A stretch of DNA of 64,000 nt, from contig NZ_CP043473.1 in the NCBI RefSeq assembly GCF_008275125.1, positions 2,170,001 through 2,234,000 of the forward strand, written 5' to 3'. This DNA comes from Chromobacterium paludis. Its GTDB lineage: Bacteria > Pseudomonadota > Gammaproteobacteria > Burkholderiales > Chromobacteriaceae. This document shows positions 10,259 through 21,362 of the stretch, piece after piece. Made by a program: the position numbers and the translations under genes. The notes beneath the pieces are model-generated. The model made no database searches and was not told the origin of the DNA. It was given only the letters and a program-made list of their open reading frames with translations. Every line of letters starts with the position of its first letter. Position 1 is the first letter of the stretch.

Positions 10259-12271
10259 TTATAGCTCGCTGAGCCAGGCCTTTTCCTTCAGTTGCTTCAG
10301 CTCGTCGCGGATGCGCGCGGCCTTTTCGAATTCCAGATTGCGCGCCGCCTCCATCATCTCCTTCTCCAGGCGCTTGATCTCCTTGGCCAGCGTCTTCTCG
10401 TCCATCATCGCCACCGCGGCCTCGTCCACCAGCTTCTTGCGTTCGGCCTCCACGCTGTAGACGCCGTCGATGATGTCCTTGATCTTCTTCTCCACGCCCT
10501 TGGGCACAATGCCGTGCTCCGCGTTGAACGCCATCTGTTTGGCGCGGCGGCGCTCGGTCTCGTCCATCGCCTTCTTCATGGAGTCGGTGATGCGGTCAGC
10601 GTAGAGCAGCGCACGGCCGTTCAGGTTCCGCGCCGCGCGGCCTATGGTCTGGATCAGGCTGCGCTCGCTGCGCAGGAAACCCTCTTTATCAGCATCCAGG
10701 ATCGCCACCAGGCTCACCTCGGGAATGTCCAGGCCTTCGCGCAGCAGGTTGATGCCGATCAGCACGTCGAACATGCCGAGGCGCAGGTCGCGGATGATTT
10801 CCACCCGCTCCACGGTATCGATGTCGCTGTGCAGATAGCGCACCTTGATGCCGTGCTCGGTGTAGTAATCGGCCAATTGCTCGGCCATGCGCTTGGTCAG
10901 CGTGGTGACCAGCACCCGCTCGCCGCGTTCCATGCGGTCGCGGATTTCGGACAGCAAGTCGTCCACCTGCGTCGCCACCGGACGGATCTCGATCTGCGGG
11001 TCCACCAGGCCGGTCGGCCGCACCACCTGCTCCACCACCTGGCCGGCATGCTCCTTCTCGTACACCGCCGGCGTGGCGGAGACGAACACAGTCTGCGGCA
11101 TCAGCTTTTCAAATTCATGGAATTTCAGCGGCCGGTTGTCGGCGGCGGACGGCAGGCGGAAACCGTACTCCACCAGATTGGCCTTGCGCGCCGCGTCGCC
11201 CTTGTACATCGCGCCCACCTGCGGCACGGTGACGTGGCTCTCGTCGATGAACATCAGCGCGTTCTTGGGCAGATAGTCGATCAGCGTCGGCGGCGGATCG
11301 CCGGGGCCGCGGCCGGAAAAGTGGCGCGAATAGTTTTCGATGCCCTTGCAGAAGCCCATCTCGTACAGCATTTCCAGGTCGAAGCGGGTGCGCTGCTCGA
11401 TGCGCTGCGCCTCCACCAGCTTGCCCTCTTTCTGATACCACTCTACGCGGCTGCGCAGCTCGTCCTTGATCTGCTCGCAAGCGCGCAGCACGGTGTCGCG
11501 CGGCGTCACGTAGTGGCTGGACGGGAATACGGTGAAGCGGCCGACGCGCTGCTTGGTCGTGCCGGTCAAGGGATCGAACAGGGTCAGCGTTTCCACTTCG
11601 TCGTCGAACAGGCTGACGCGCAGCGCGGTGTCGCTGCTTTCCGCCGGGTAGATGTCGATCACGTCGCCGCGCACGCGGAAAGTGCCGCGGCCGAAGTCCA
11701 TGTCGTTGCGGCTGTACTGCATGGTGGTGAGGCGGCTGATGATATCGCGCTGCGGCGTGGTTTCGCCTTCCTTCAGATGCAGAATCATCTGGTGGTAGTC
11801 GGACGGGTCGCCGATGCCATAGATCGCCGACACCGTCGCCACGATGATGCAGTCGGGACGTTCCAATATCGACTTGGTGGCCGACAGGCGCATCTGCTCG
11901 ATGTGCTCGTTGATGCTGGAGTCTTTCTCGATGAACAAGTCGCGGCTGGGAACGTAGGCTTCCGGCTGGTAATAGTCGTAGTAAGAGACGAAATACTCCA
12001 CCGCGTTGTGCGGGAAGAATTCGCGCATCTCGCTGTAGAGCTGGGCCGCCAGCGTCTTGTTGTGCGCCATGATGATGGCCGGCCGCCCGGTCTGGGCGAT
12101 GACGTTGGCCATGGTGTAGGTCTTGCCGGAACCGGTCACGCCCAGCAGCGTCTGGTAGGACAGGCCATCGGACAAGCCCTCCACCAGTTGCGCGATGGCG
12201 GCGGGCTGGTCGCCGGCCGGCGGGAACGGCTGGTTCAGTTGGAACGGGCTATCGGGAAAAGTCAGCAGCAT
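10259..12271 (-). CDS. uvrB: Excinuclease ABC subunit UvrB
   Basis: UvrB is the damage-verifying helicase-like subunit of nucleotide excision repair; it receives DNA from UvrA and recruits UvrC. The 670-residue length is standard. Walker A GVTGSGKT lies near residue 45, the beta-hairpin and helicase motifs follow, and the C-terminal UVR domain that binds UvrC is present at about residues 630-665. No LexA-like operator was recognised upstream. The gene stands alone. Confidence 0.98.
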   Translation of the reverse strand: MLLTFPDSPFQLNQPFPPAGDQPAAIAQLVEGLSDGLSYQTLLGVTGSGKTYTMANVIAQTGRPAIIMAHNKTLAAQLYSEMREFFPHNAVEYFVSYYDYYQPEAYVPSRDLFIEKDSSINEHIEQMRLSATKSILERPDCIIVATVSAIYGIGDPSDYHQMILHLKEGETTPQRDIISRLTTMQYSRNDMDFGRGTFRVRGDVIDIYPAESSDTALRVSLFDDEVETLTLFDPLTGTTKQRVGRFTVFPSSHYVTPRDTVLRACEQIKDELRSRVEWYQKEGKLVEAQRIEQRTRFDLEMLYEMGFCKGIENYSRHFSGRGPGDPPPTLIDYLPKNALMFIDESHVTVPQVGAMYKGDAARKANLVEYGFRLPSAADNRPLKFHEFEKLMPQTVFVSATPAVYEKEHAGQVVEQVVRPTGLVDPQIEIRPVATQVDDLLSEIRDRMERGERVLVTTLTKRMAEQLADYYTEHGIKVRYLHSDIDTVERVEIIRDLRLGMFDVLIGINLLREGLDIPEVSLVAILDADKEGFLRSERSLIQTIGRAARNLNGRALLYADRITDSMKKAMDETERRRAKQMAFNAEHGIVPKGVEKKIKDIIDGVYSVEAERKKLVDEAAVAMMDEKTLAKEIKRLEKEMMEAARNLEFEKAARIRDELKQLKEKAWLSEL

Positions 12272-12573
12272 GGCGGGAGCGGACAGAGTGGCGAAACCGA
12301 TGATTTTACGCCGGTCCGCGCCTAATCACATCCTTCTTTACCTGCTTGGATCCTTGCAGCGCGGCGACAACGGCCATCGCCGGCGCCAACATATGACGTG
12401 TACGAATTATTCTTTCGCGAAGTCTTCACAGCCCCGCAACATTGTTTAAAATGCAAGCAGGACATGGGCAGGCTTTTTCATGAAATGATGCAGGATTATT
12501 GCCTTATTGCCGAAAATGCCTGCCAGATGACTTCCTGCCCGCATTCAAAACAAGCGCACACACGGAGTGACGC
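12272..12573. promoter_or_regulatory. Divergent promoter region of uvrB and pbpG
   Basis: This 302-bp gap separates divergent genes and contains no plausible coding sequence. A possible pbpG promoter is TTCACA-N16-TAAAAT at 12425-12452, leaving a leader of roughly 115 bases. I see no clear uvrB promoter or LexA site of the CTGT-N8-ACAG form. Confidence 0.3.
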
Positions 12574-13443
12574 ATGATCAAGAAAATCGCAAGTCTGCTG
12601 ATATCGGCGGCCCTGTCCGTTCCGGTAATGGCGGCTCCGCCCCAGGGCGTGATGGTGGCCAGCGAAATGTCCGGCTACGGCGCCCCGCGGCTGAATTCCC
12701 GTTCGGTGCTGGTCATCAACGGCAACACCGGCGAAACGCTGTACGAGAAGAACACCCATCAGCGCATGCCCATCGCCTCCATCAGCAAGCTGATGACAGC
12801 CATGGTGCTGCTGGACTCCGGCGCGCCGCTGGACGAACGAGTCACGGTGTCCGACGCCGAAATAGACCGCGTCAAGCACACCACCTCGCGCCTAGCCGTC
12901 GGCACCACGCTGAGCCGCAAGGAAATGCTGCTGCTGGCGCTGATGTCGTCGGAAAACCGCGCCGCCGCCACCTTGGCGCGCACCACCTTTCCCGGCGGCA
13001 CCGCCGCCTTTGTCGAGAAAATGAACCGCAAAGCGCGCAGCCTGGGCATGACGGAAACCGTATTCCACGACCCTACCGGCCTGGACGTGCGCAACACCTC
13101 CACCGCGGCCGATCTGGCCAAAATGGTGCAGGCCGCCGACGATTACCCGCTGATCCGCGAGTTCACCACCACCGAGCAGCACCAGATCGTCTCCGTGCGC
13201 AAGCGCGTGCTGCAGTACCGCAACAGCAACGCCCTGGTGCGCGAAGGCGACTGGGACATCGCGGTGCAGAAGACCGGCTACATCCAGGAGGCCGGCCGCT
13301 GCATGGTGTTGCAGGCCGTGGTCGGCTCCCAGCCCTTGATCATCGTGCTGCTGGACGCCGGCGCCAGCTCGGCCCGCGTGCATGACGCCAAGAACATCAA
13401 GACCTGGCTGGAATCCCACCCTGGCAGCTGGCTGGCCGGCTGA
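12574..13443 (+). CDS. pbpG: D-alanyl-D-alanine endopeptidase (PBP7 type)
   Basis: This is a periplasmic low-molecular-mass penicillin-binding protein that cuts D-Ala cross-links in peptidoglycan. The 289-residue precursor has a signal peptide (residues 1-20, ending PVMAA). The three active-site motifs are present: SISK (SxxK, near residue 69), SEN (SxN, near 127) and KTG (near 235). The length and lack of a C-terminal membrane anchor favour PbpG over DacA/DacC carboxypeptidases. A strong terminator follows. Confidence 0.92.
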   Translation: MIKKIASLLISAALSVPVMAAPPQGVMVASEMSGYGAPRLNSRSVLVINGNTGETLYEKNTHQRMPIASISKLMTAMVLLDSGAPLDERVTVSDAEIDRVKHTTSRLAVGTTLSRKEMLLLALMSSENRAAATLARTTFPGGTAAFVEKMNRKARSLGMTETVFHDPTGLDVRNTSTAADLAKMVQAADDYPLIREFTTTEQHQIVSVRKRVLQYRNSNALVREGDWDIAVQKTGYIQEAGRCMVLQAVVGSQPLIIVLLDAGASSARVHDAKNIKTWLESHPGSWLAG

Positions 13444-13464
13444 TCGCCCCGCATCGCCATGCAG

Positions 13465-13497
13465 GCCGCGCATCCCAATGGGATGGGCGGCTTTTTT
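13465..13497 (+). terminator. Rho-independent terminator after pbpG
   Basis: A 12-position stem with one mismatch (GCCGCGCATCCC against GGGATGGGCGGC) and an AAT loop is followed by six T residues. It lies 21 bp after the pbpG stop and separates it from the acetyltransferase gene. Confidence 0.85.
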
Positions 13498-13536
13498 CAT
13501 GCCATACTATTTGACTCATTCGCCCAGGAGTCCGCC

Positions 13537-14034
13537 TTGACCATAAGCATCATCCCCGCCCGGCCGCAAGACGCCGCCGAAATCCACCGTTTCATCACCG
13601 AGCTGGCCATTTACGAGCGCGCCGAGCATGAAATGGTGGCCAGCGTCGCCGACATCGAAAGCTCGCTATTCGGCCCGCAGGCCAAGGCCCAGGCGCTGAT
13701 GTGCCATGTCGATGGCCAGCTGGCCGGCTTCGCCGTCTATTTCTTCAGCTACTCCACCTGGCTGGGCAAAAACGGCCTCTATCTGGAAGACTTGTACGTC
13801 ACGCCGGAAATGCGCGGCGCCGGCGCAGGCAAGGCGCTGCTGAAGCACCTGGCGCAACTGGCGCTGGAACAGGACTGCGGCCGCTTTGAATGGAGCGTGC
13901 TGGACTGGAACCAGCCGGCCATAGACTTCTATCAGTCCCTGGGCGCCAAGCCGCAGGCCGAATGGGTGCGCTACCGCCTGGCCGGCGACGATCTGCGCCA
14001 GTTCGCCCTGGGAAAAGAAACCGCAAGCGCCTGA
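13537..14034 (+). CDS. GNAT acetyltransferase, spermidine/thialysine (SSAT) type
   Basis: The 165-residue product is a GNAT-fold enzyme that uses acetyl-CoA. The acetyl-CoA loop is seen in MRGAGAGKAL, preceded by YLEDLYVTPE, and the C-terminal stretch FEWSVLDWNQPAIDFY is typical of the SSAT/thialysine acetyltransferase branch, which acetylates diamines or lysine analogues. The start is the TTG at 13537 because AGGAG lies seven bases upstream; an upstream in-frame extension would run through the pbpG terminator. The exact substrate is not known. Confidence 0.85.
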   Translation: MTISIIPARPQDAAEIHRFITELAIYERAEHEMVASVADIESSLFGPQAKAQALMCHVDGQLAGFAVYFFSYSTWLGKNGLYLEDLYVTPEMRGAGAGKALLKHLAQLALEQDCGRFEWSVLDWNQPAIDFYQSLGAKPQAEWVRYRLAGDDLRQFALGKETASA

Positions 14035-14175
14035 GCTCAGGCCGGCAGCGTGGCAACCATGGCCGCAATCGCTCGCTGAAGAGCGCTTCGGCGCCGCAGG
14101 CGAGCGTTTCGGCGCAGCGGGCCGCCGCGGCGCCGCCTATCATCCTTCATGTCATGCCCCCACAGGAGAACCGAT

Positions 14176-14721
14176 ATGCGCACCGCCTTGTTGATCGCCA
14201 GCCTGCTGGCCCTGCCGCTGGCCGCCCACGCCGAAGGTTTCAAACTGAGCAGCCAGAGCATCGCCGACGGCAAGCCGTTGAGCCTGCGCCAAGTCTACAA
14301 AGGCTTTGGCTGCGAAGGCGGCAATGTCTCGCCGCAGCTGTCCTGGAGCGGCGCGCCGGCCGGCGCCAAGAGCTTCGCCATCACCGTTTACGACCCGGAC
14401 GCGCCGACCGGCAGCGGCTGGTGGCACTGGACGGTAGTCAATCTGCCGGCCAGCGTCCACTCACTGCCGGAAGGCGCCGGCAACGCCGGCGGCCAGCTGC
14501 CGGCAGGCGCGGTGCAGGGCCGCACCGACTTCGGCGCATCCGGCTTCGGCGGCGCCTGCCCGCCGGTGGGCGACAAGCCGCACCGCTACCAATTCACCGT
14601 CTGGGCGCTGAAGACGGACAAGCTGCCGCTGGACGCCAACGCCAGCGGCGCCTTGGTAGGCTATATGCTTAACGCCAACGTCTTGGGCAAGGCCAGCCTC
14701 ACCGCCACCTACGGCCGCTGA
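14176..14721 (+). CDS. Exported YbhB/YbcL-type phosphatidylethanolamine-binding-like protein
   Basis: The 181-residue precursor has a Sec signal peptide (residues 1-18, cut after AHA) and a PEBP fold with the typical DPDAPTGSGWWHW ligand-pocket motif. YbhB/YbcL proteins have no settled biochemical role; they resemble eukaryotic Raf kinase inhibitor proteins. The ATG at 14176 is preceded by AGGAGA. The AraC gene follows after only five bases, so the two are probably co-transcribed. Confidence 0.88.
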   Translation: MRTALLIASLLALPLAAHAEGFKLSSQSIADGKPLSLRQVYKGFGCEGGNVSPQLSWSGAPAGAKSFAITVYDPDAPTGSGWWHWTVVNLPASVHSLPEGAGNAGGQLPAGAVQGRTDFGASGFGGACPPVGDKPHRYQFTVWALKTDKLPLDANASGALVGYMLNANVLGKASLTATYGR

Positions 14722-14726
14722 GCCGC

Positions 14727-15523
14727 ATGATGGACCTCGCCCTGCGCGAATGCCGCATCGAAGCCGGCGAAATCCGCGCCCGCCTGCCCCAGCGCATCCG
14801 GCGGGTGCCGGTCTTCCTGCCGGCGCTATGCCGCGTGCGCCATGGCGTCAAGCGCATGTGGCTGGGCGAGCGGGCCATGTCGGCCGGGCCGGCCCAGTTG
14901 GTGCTGCTGCCGGCCGGCAGCGAGCTGGACATCGCCAATCTGCCCGACGCGCGCGGCTATCTGGCCGATCTCGTCGTCCTGCCGCCGGAACTGGTGGACC
15001 ATTTCCGCCAGCGGCACGGACCGCTGCTGCTGCGCCAGAACGACGACGGCCAGCTCTGCCCTTCCATGGACGACACCGTCAGCCATGCCTGGCAATTGCT
15101 GATGAACAGCCTGCGCGGCGACGCGCCGCCGGAGATGCGGCAGCACCATGCGGAGGGCGTATTGCTGGCCCTGGCGCTGGCCGGCCAGGCCGGCCCCATG
15201 CTGCAGGAGCCGGCGGATCAACTGGCGCAGCGCGTCCGGCAATTGCTGATGCTGGACCCGGCCGCGCCATGGAGCGTGGAGGCGGCGGCGCGGCGGCTCA
15301 AGCTGGGCGCCTCCACCCTGCGCCGCCATCTGGCCGAGGAAGGCAGCGGCTTTCAACGGCTGCTCGAAGAGGTGCGCATGGGGCAGGCCCTGCAAAGCCT
15401 GCAAAGCAGCGCGCGCCCCATTTCCGATATCGCCGCAGCCAGCGGCTACGCCTCGCCGTCTCGTTTCGCCGCGCGCTTCCGGCAACGCTACGGCCTGACG
15501 CCCAGCGAGCTGCGGCGGACGCT

Positions 15524-15527
<4 letters not shown>
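14727..15527 (+). CDS. AraC-family transcriptional regulator
   Basis: The 266-residue protein has an N-terminal cupin-like sensing region and a C-terminal AraC double helix-turn-helix; the second helix and signature region (ISDIAAASGYASPSRFAARF) are intact near residues 232-251. It directly follows the PEBP-like gene and may control it. It is convergent with thiQ: the two stop codons share bases in the sequence TTAA at 15524-15527, leaving no room for a terminator between them. Confidence 0.9.
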
Positions 15528-16448
<921 letters not shown>

Positions 16449-16474
<26 letters not shown>

Positions 16475-18020
16475 GGCGGTCCTCCCATGAGCCGGCGCCT
16501 CCGGCGGTTTCTATGATCCAGAACGCGACGCAGGCCAGCAGCATCAGCAGGCAAGACAACTGCATCGCCGCGTCGGCGTTGGCCGCGCCGGGCTTGCCCA
16601 GCTTCTGGTAGATCAGCGTGGTCAGCGTCAGCCATTCCGGGCGAGACAGGAACAAGGTGACGGCGAACTCGCCCACCGCCGTGGCGGCGGCGAAGGCCAG
16701 TCCGCGGCGCAAGGCCGGCTGCAGCAGCGGCCACTGCACGCGGCGGAACACCCGCCACGGCCCGGCCCCCAGGCTGCGCGCGGAGGCGTTCCAGTGTGGC
16801 GGCTGGCCGTCCAGCGCCGTCAGCAGCGCCTTGGCGACGAAGGGGTAAGCCAGCAAGGCGTAAGCGCCCAGCAACAAGGCCAGCGCGGCGCTCCATTGCG
16901 GATACAGCAGCAAGAGGCCGAAAGCCACGCACACTGGCGAGGCGACGAAAGGCAGGAAAATCAGCGCGCGCATGGCCAGGCTGCGGCCGCAGGCAAAAGC
17001 GTGGGCCAGGCCCAGCGCGCCGGCCGCCAGCACGGTCAGCCCGGTGAAGCGCGCGCTGTTCCACAAGGCCAGCCGGACGTCGTCATCCCACAAGGCGGAC
17101 CAGCCGGACGCGGCGGCCAGGCCGCGCCACAGCACCGCCAGCAAAGGCAGGCCGGCGAACAGCAGCAGCGCGGCCAGCGCGGCGGCCAAAGCCAGCTTTT
17201 CCTTCAAGCTGGCAGCCGGCCGCAAAGGCAAGGGCTCGACCTTGGCCGCGGTCGCCAGCCGCCGCGCCAGCCAGGCGTACAGCGCGGCCATGCCGCCGCA
17301 CACTGTCAGCACCACGAGCGCCAGCGCGCCGGCGTCGGCCAGGTTCAGCTCGTAAGCCACCAGGGTGTAGATTTCCACCTCCAGCGTGGTATAGCGCTGG
17401 CCGCCCAAGATCAGCGCCAGGCCGAAGCCGGAGAAGCAATACAGAAACACCAGGCACAGGCTGGACAAGAGCCAGGGCAGCGCCGCCGGCCATTCCACGC
17501 GCCAGAAGGTCCGCCATGGCGTGGCGCCCAGCGTGCGCGCGGCGGCCAGCCGGCTGGCCGGCGTCTGGGCGAAGCCATCGCAGCCGGCGCGCACCACCAG
17601 CGGCAGATTGAAGAACAGATTGCCGTACAGCAGCAGCCACGGCGTGTCCTGCAGATTGACGCCAAACAGTCCCTGCGGGCCGAACAAGGCCAGCACGCCC
17701 ATCGCCGCCACCAGGGTGGGCATGACGAAGGGCAGCATCAGCAGGCGCAACAACAGGAAGCGGCCGGGGAAATGGTAGCGCGCCAGCAGCCAGGCCAGCG
17801 GCGCGCCCAGCAGCAGGCACAGCAAGGCGCTGGCCGCGGCCTGGCCCAGCGACCACAACAAGCGCCAGCGCAGATAGGCATCGCTCAACAAGCCGGGGCT
17901 GAACTGCAGGCCGCCCTCGGCCAGCAAGCGAGCCAAGGGCAAGACGGCCAACAGGAATAGAAACAGCAGGGGCAAGCCGGCGAGCGCCGGCCTGGATGAA
18001 ACAAACTGCTTCAAACACAT
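16449..18020 (-). CDS. thiP: Thiamine ABC transporter permease
   Basis: The 523-residue product is a fused double permease with about twelve membrane helices. It has two copies of the binding-protein-dependent transport loop, each with the EAA-type pattern (ASRLAAARTLGATPWRTF near residue 160 and a matching NASARSLGAGPWRVF near residue 415). Such fused permeases occur in ThiP and FbpB families; the riboswitch-controlled operon favours ThiP. Its start overlaps the upstream GNAT gene by 10 bp. Confidence 0.85.
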
Positions 18021-18562
18021 GCTCCAGACAACGGCCAGTCAGCCGTCAATACATCCTCGCAACCGTCTTCATCGCGTATCTGCCCTACCTTGGCGAAGCC
18101 CAGCTGCGCGGCCAGCGCCTGCGACGGCGCATTGTCCGGCGCGATGGACAACACCAGCCGCGACACGCCGCCCCGCTCCGCCGCCCAGCCGGCCATGGCC
18201 AGCAGCGCCTCGCGCGCGTAGCCCTGGCGGCGGTAGGCCGGGTAGACCGCATAGCCCAGCTCCACGTCGCCGTAGCCGTTCAGATACGGATGGCCCGGCA
18301 CGGTGTGGAAGTTGATATGGCCCACCATGGCCAGATCGTCGCGGCGCAGCAGCGCGCGCACCGACCACGGCGCGTAGGCCGGGTCTTCCGCCATGTCCGC
18401 CAGCCGCATCGCCATCAACTCCTTCTCCCGCAGCCAGTCGTCGGCGGGACGGCAGCCCAGGCTCAGCGCGGCGGCGTCCACGTCGCCGCGCAGGCAGGCC
18501 TGCAGGCACGCCGGCTCCAGATGGCGCAAGATCAGGCGGGGACCCATCACATCTTCAATCAT
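18011..18562 (-). CDS. GNAT acetyltransferase (RimJ/RimL-like) inside the thiamine operon
   Basis: The roughly 183-residue product resembles RimJ/RimL-type N-acetyltransferases: it opens with GPRLILRHLEP and has the acetyl-CoA motif YRRQGYAREAL followed by an IAPDNAPSQALAAQLGF segment. The start is uncertain; ATG codons at 18595, 18577 and 18562 are in frame, and I prefer 18562 because of GGAAG upstream. It lies between thiB and thiP and overlaps thiP, so it is probably expressed under TPP riboswitch control. Its substrate, and whether it matters to thiamine metabolism, are unknown. Confidence 0.82.
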   Translation of the reverse strand: MIEDVMGPRLILRHLEPACLQACLRGDVDAAALSLGCRPADDWLREKELMAMRLADMAEDPAYAPWSVRALLRRDDLAMVGHINFHTVPGHPYLNGYGDVELGYAVYPAYRRQGYAREALLAMAGWAAERGGVSRLVLSIAPDNAPSQALAAQLGFAKVGQIRDEDGCEDVLTADWPLSGACV

Positions 18563-18625
18563 CGCGCGGCTTCCCATCGACAATGCCGGCATCATGACAG
18601 AAAACGCTTGAAAACGTCATGCCTG

Positions 18626-19642
18626 TCACTGGCCGGACTTCAGCACCACCCGCGTCCAGCGGCTGACCCAGCCGCGCTGCTTGGCTGCCAGCGTGGCGTT
18701 GTCCGGCGTGTCGTGGGCGGCCGGTTGCTCGGCGTACTTGTACACCGGGTTCAGCTCGATCTTATCCATGGCCGGGTACATCCACATCTGGGTCGGGATG
18801 TCCTTCTGCACCGCGTCCGAACGCAGGAAAGCGATGAATTGCTGGGCCAGCTTGGGCTCCTTGCCGCCCTTGACCAGGGCCGCGCCCTCCACTTGGCGGA
18901 ACACCGCGCCCGGCAGCGGCAGGTTGCCGGTCGGCGCGTCGGCCAGTTTTTCCTTGCTGTAGAACACCTCGGCCGCCGGGCTGGTGGCGTAGCTCACCAC
19001 GATGGGCCGGCCGCCGCCGTTCTTGGAGAAGTCCGTGTAATAGGCTTCGGTCCAACCCTTGCTCACCTTCAGGCCGTTGTCGCGCAGTTTGCCCCACAAG
19101 GCGAAAGCCTTTTCCTCGCCCAGGGCATGGATGGTGGAGGCCAGGAAGGCCAGGCCCGGGCTGGAAGTGGCCGGGTTCTCCACCACCAGCAGGTTCTTGT
19201 AGGCCGGCAGGGTCAAATCATTCAGCGTCTTGGGCAGCGGCAGCTTGTTCTTGGCGAACCAGGCTTTGTCGTAGTTCAGCGTCACATAGCCATAGTCGAT
19301 GGCCGCCATGCCCGGCAGGCTGACCTTGCCGCCCTTGGCCAACTCCGCCGGCAGCGGCGCCAGCGCGCCGGCCTGCTCGGCCTTGCCTATCAGGCTATTG
19401 TCTATGCCGAACACCACGTCGGCGATGGGATTGGATTTGGTCAGTATCAGCTTGTTGACCATCTCGCCGGCGTCGCCGGCCTTGATGATGGACACCTTGG
19501 CGCCGGTCTGCTTCTCGAAAGCGGCCAGCAGCGGCTTGTCGATGGCGAAGGAGCTGTGCGCGAGCACGCGCAGTTCGGCGGCATGGACGGACAGGCTGGA
19601 CAGGCCCAGGGCGACGACGACTAATTTGGGGAACAACTTCAT
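18626..19642 (-). CDS. thiB: Thiamine ABC transporter substrate-binding protein
   Basis: The 338-residue precursor has a signal peptide (residues 1-22, ending VHAA) and a periplasmic-binding-protein fold. ADVVFGIDNSLIGKA and the GYVTLNYD segment match ThiB/TbpA, which binds thiamine and its phosphates. The ATG at 19642 follows GGAGAG; further upstream codons would overlap the riboswitch expression platform. It is first in the operon, ahead of the GNAT gene, thiP and thiQ. Confidence 0.9.
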   Translation of the reverse strand: MKLFPKLVVVALGLSSLSVHAAELRVLAHSSFAIDKPLLAAFEKQTGAKVSIIKAGDAGEMVNKLILTKSNPIADVVFGIDNSLIGKAEQAGALAPLPAELAKGGKVSLPGMAAIDYGYVTLNYDKAWFAKNKLPLPKTLNDLTLPAYKNLLVVENPATSSPGLAFLASTIHALGEEKAFALWGKLRDNGLKVSKGWTEAYYTDFSKNGGGRPIVVSYATSPAAEVFYSKEKLADAPTGNLPLPGAVFRQVEGAALVKGGKEPKLAQQFIAFLRSDAVQKDIPTQMWMYPAMDKIELNPVYKYAEQPAAHDTPDNATLAAKQRGWVSRWTRVVLKSGQ

Positions 19643-19648
19643 GAATCT

Positions 19649-19670
19649 CTCCGTGCAAAAAACGACGGAG
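19649..19670 (-). promoter_or_regulatory. Shine-Dalgarno-sequestering hairpin of thiB
   Basis: On the minus-strand transcript CTCCGT (19670-19665) can pair with ACGGAG (19654-19649), which contains the thiB ribosome-binding site, around a 10-base U-rich loop. This is a likely expression platform acting on translation for the riboswitch just upstream. Confidence 0.55.
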
Positions 19671-19702
19671 CAAGCGGGCATGCAGGACGGTTCCCGCGCA
19701 TC

Positions 19703-19782
19703 ACGCTCCCTCCGCTGGCATGATCCAGATCAGGTTCTCAGGGTGTCTCTCAGCCCGCATGGCGGGCACCCCCGGTGACAGG
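19703..19782 (-). promoter_or_regulatory. TPP riboswitch (thi box)
   Basis: On the minus strand the conserved TPP aptamer cores are visible: GGGGTG near the 5' side, CTGAGAG, then ACCCTGAGAACCTGATCTGG and ATGCCAGCG followed by GAGGGA. The order and spacing match the THI element. It lies about 60 bases upstream of thiB and should reduce expression of the thiB-GNAT-thiP-thiQ operon when thiamine pyrophosphate is abundant. Confidence 0.95.
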
Positions 19783-19906
19783 CGCACAGTATAGCGGAGA
19801 TTGCGGCAAACAACTTAACACTCTGGTCAAGCCGCTTAATACCGGCGTGAAAAGCCGTCGCTATGCTGCATACGCTCGCTGAGAAATCCACCCGAAATGG
19901 GGCAAT

Positions 19907-21352
19907 ATGATTCAGAAACTGCTGCTGACCGGCACCCTGCTCGCCCTGCCCTTCGCCGCCCTGGCCGACATCGGCGTCGATGGCGCGCGCCATCTGCTAT
20001 TGCGCACCGGCTTCGGCGCCAATCCGGCGCAAATCGCCGCCTTCGCGCCGCTCAGCCGCGAAGCGGCCGTGGACAAGATCCTGGCCGGCGTGCGCGCCCA
20101 GGCGGTCACGCCGCCGCCGGGCTGGACCAATGAACCGTTTGAGCGTCCCAGCCAGCCCGGCCTGAGCGAAGAGCAGAAAAAAGCGCTGCAGCAGGAGCGC
20201 AACCAGCACGCGGTGGCGTTGCGCAGCTGGTGGCTGACCGAGATGCGCGACACCCCTTCGCCGCTGACCGAGAAAATGACCTTGTTCTGGCACAACCATT
20301 TCGTGTCCTCGCTGGAGAAGGTGCGTTCGCCGCAGATGATGTACCGGCAGAACCTGCTGCTGCGCCGCTACGCGCTGGGCGACTTCGGCCAGCTTTTGCA
20401 CGCGGTGGCGCGCGACCCGGCGATGATGCGCTACCTGGACACCGTCAATAATCGCCAGGACCAGCCCAACGAGAACTTCGCGCGCGAGGTGATGGAGCTG
20501 TTCACCTTGGGCGAGGGCCATTACAGCGAGCAGGACATCCGCGAGGCGGCGCGCGCCTTCACCGGCTGGGGGCTGGATCGCGCGCAAGAATTCATTTATC
20601 GACCGCGGCTGCGCGACGACGGCGACAAAGTCATCTTCGGCCAACGCGGCGATTTCGACGGCGACGACGTGGTCGACCTGCTGCTGCAACAACCCTCAAC
20701 CGCCGTGTTCGTCACCAACAAGCTGTGGCGCAACTTCGTATCGCCCACGCCGGACGCCGCCACGGTCAACAAGCTGGCGGCGGACTTCCGTCGCAGCCAT
20801 TACCAGATCAAGCCCTTGATGCGCGCGCTGCTGCTGACGCCGCAGTTCTGGCGCAGCCAGGGCCTGCTGGTGAAGTCGCCCGTGGAGCTGACCGTGGGCA
20901 CGCTGGTGACTTTCGACCTCAGGCCGCCGGACTGGCGCGTGATCGCCGGACTGAACCGCCAATTGGGGCAGGACGTGTTCGCGCCGCCCAATGTCAAGGG
21001 CTGGCCCGGCGGCGAAGCCTGGATCAACAGCGCCACCCTGCTCACGCGCAAACAGTTTCTGGACCGCATCGCCCGCGACGCCGCGCCGGCGCGCGACGCT
21101 TTCGTCCAGGCCGACGGCGGCATGAACGAGATGGCTGCCCGCGAGGCGCGCATCAACCGCTTCATCAACCGCGGCTTGAACTCGATGAAGCTGCAGCCGG
21201 ACGAGTGGGCCGCCATGTATGGCGTAAGAAATCCCGACGATGCCGCCCGCCTGCTGCTGGCGGTGCCGCCGACCAACCCGCTGCCGCCCGGCGAAAGCGG
21301 GGCCAAAGCCATCGCCCAGCTGTTGCTGGACCCGGCGTACCAAGTGGAATAA
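19907..21352 (+). CDS. Exported DUF1800-family protein
   Basis: The 481-residue precursor has a signal peptide (residues 1-21, ending AALA) and the DUF1800 features: the opening ARHLLLRTGFGA, the HNHFVSSLEKV motif, and NENFAREVMELFTLG followed by RAFTGW. The biochemical role of this family is not known. It is followed 10 bp later by a DUF1501 gene, its usual partner, so the two probably form one exported system. Confidence 0.88.
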   Translation: MIQKLLLTGTLLALPFAALADIGVDGARHLLLRTGFGANPAQIAAFAPLSREAAVDKILAGVRAQAVTPPPGWTNEPFERPSQPGLSEEQKKALQQERNQHAVALRSWWLTEMRDTPSPLTEKMTLFWHNHFVSSLEKVRSPQMMYRQNLLLRRYALGDFGQLLHAVARDPAMMRYLDTVNNRQDQPNENFAREVMELFTLGEGHYSEQDIREAARAFTGWGLDRAQEFIYRPRLRDDGDKVIFGQRGDFDGDDVVDLLLQQPSTAVFVTNKLWRNFVSPTPDAATVNKLAADFRRSHYQIKPLMRALLLTPQFWRSQGLLVKSPVELTVGTLVTFDLRPPDWRVIAGLNRQLGQDVFAPPNVKGWPGGEAWINSATLLTRKQFLDRIARDAAPARDAFVQADGGMNEMAAREARINRFINRGLNSMKLQPDEWAAMYGVRNPDDAARLLLAVPPTNPLPPGESGAKAIAQLLLDPAYQVE

Positions 21353-21362
21353 GGAGCCCGCC

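Noticed and set aside
10292..12325. Long plus-strand open frame opposite uvrB
   Set aside because: uvrB is unmistakable on the other strand; this frame is a codon-bias shadow.
12272..12400. LexA-type operator for uvrB
   Set aside because: No CTGT-N8-ACAG or clear variant was found in the upstream region.
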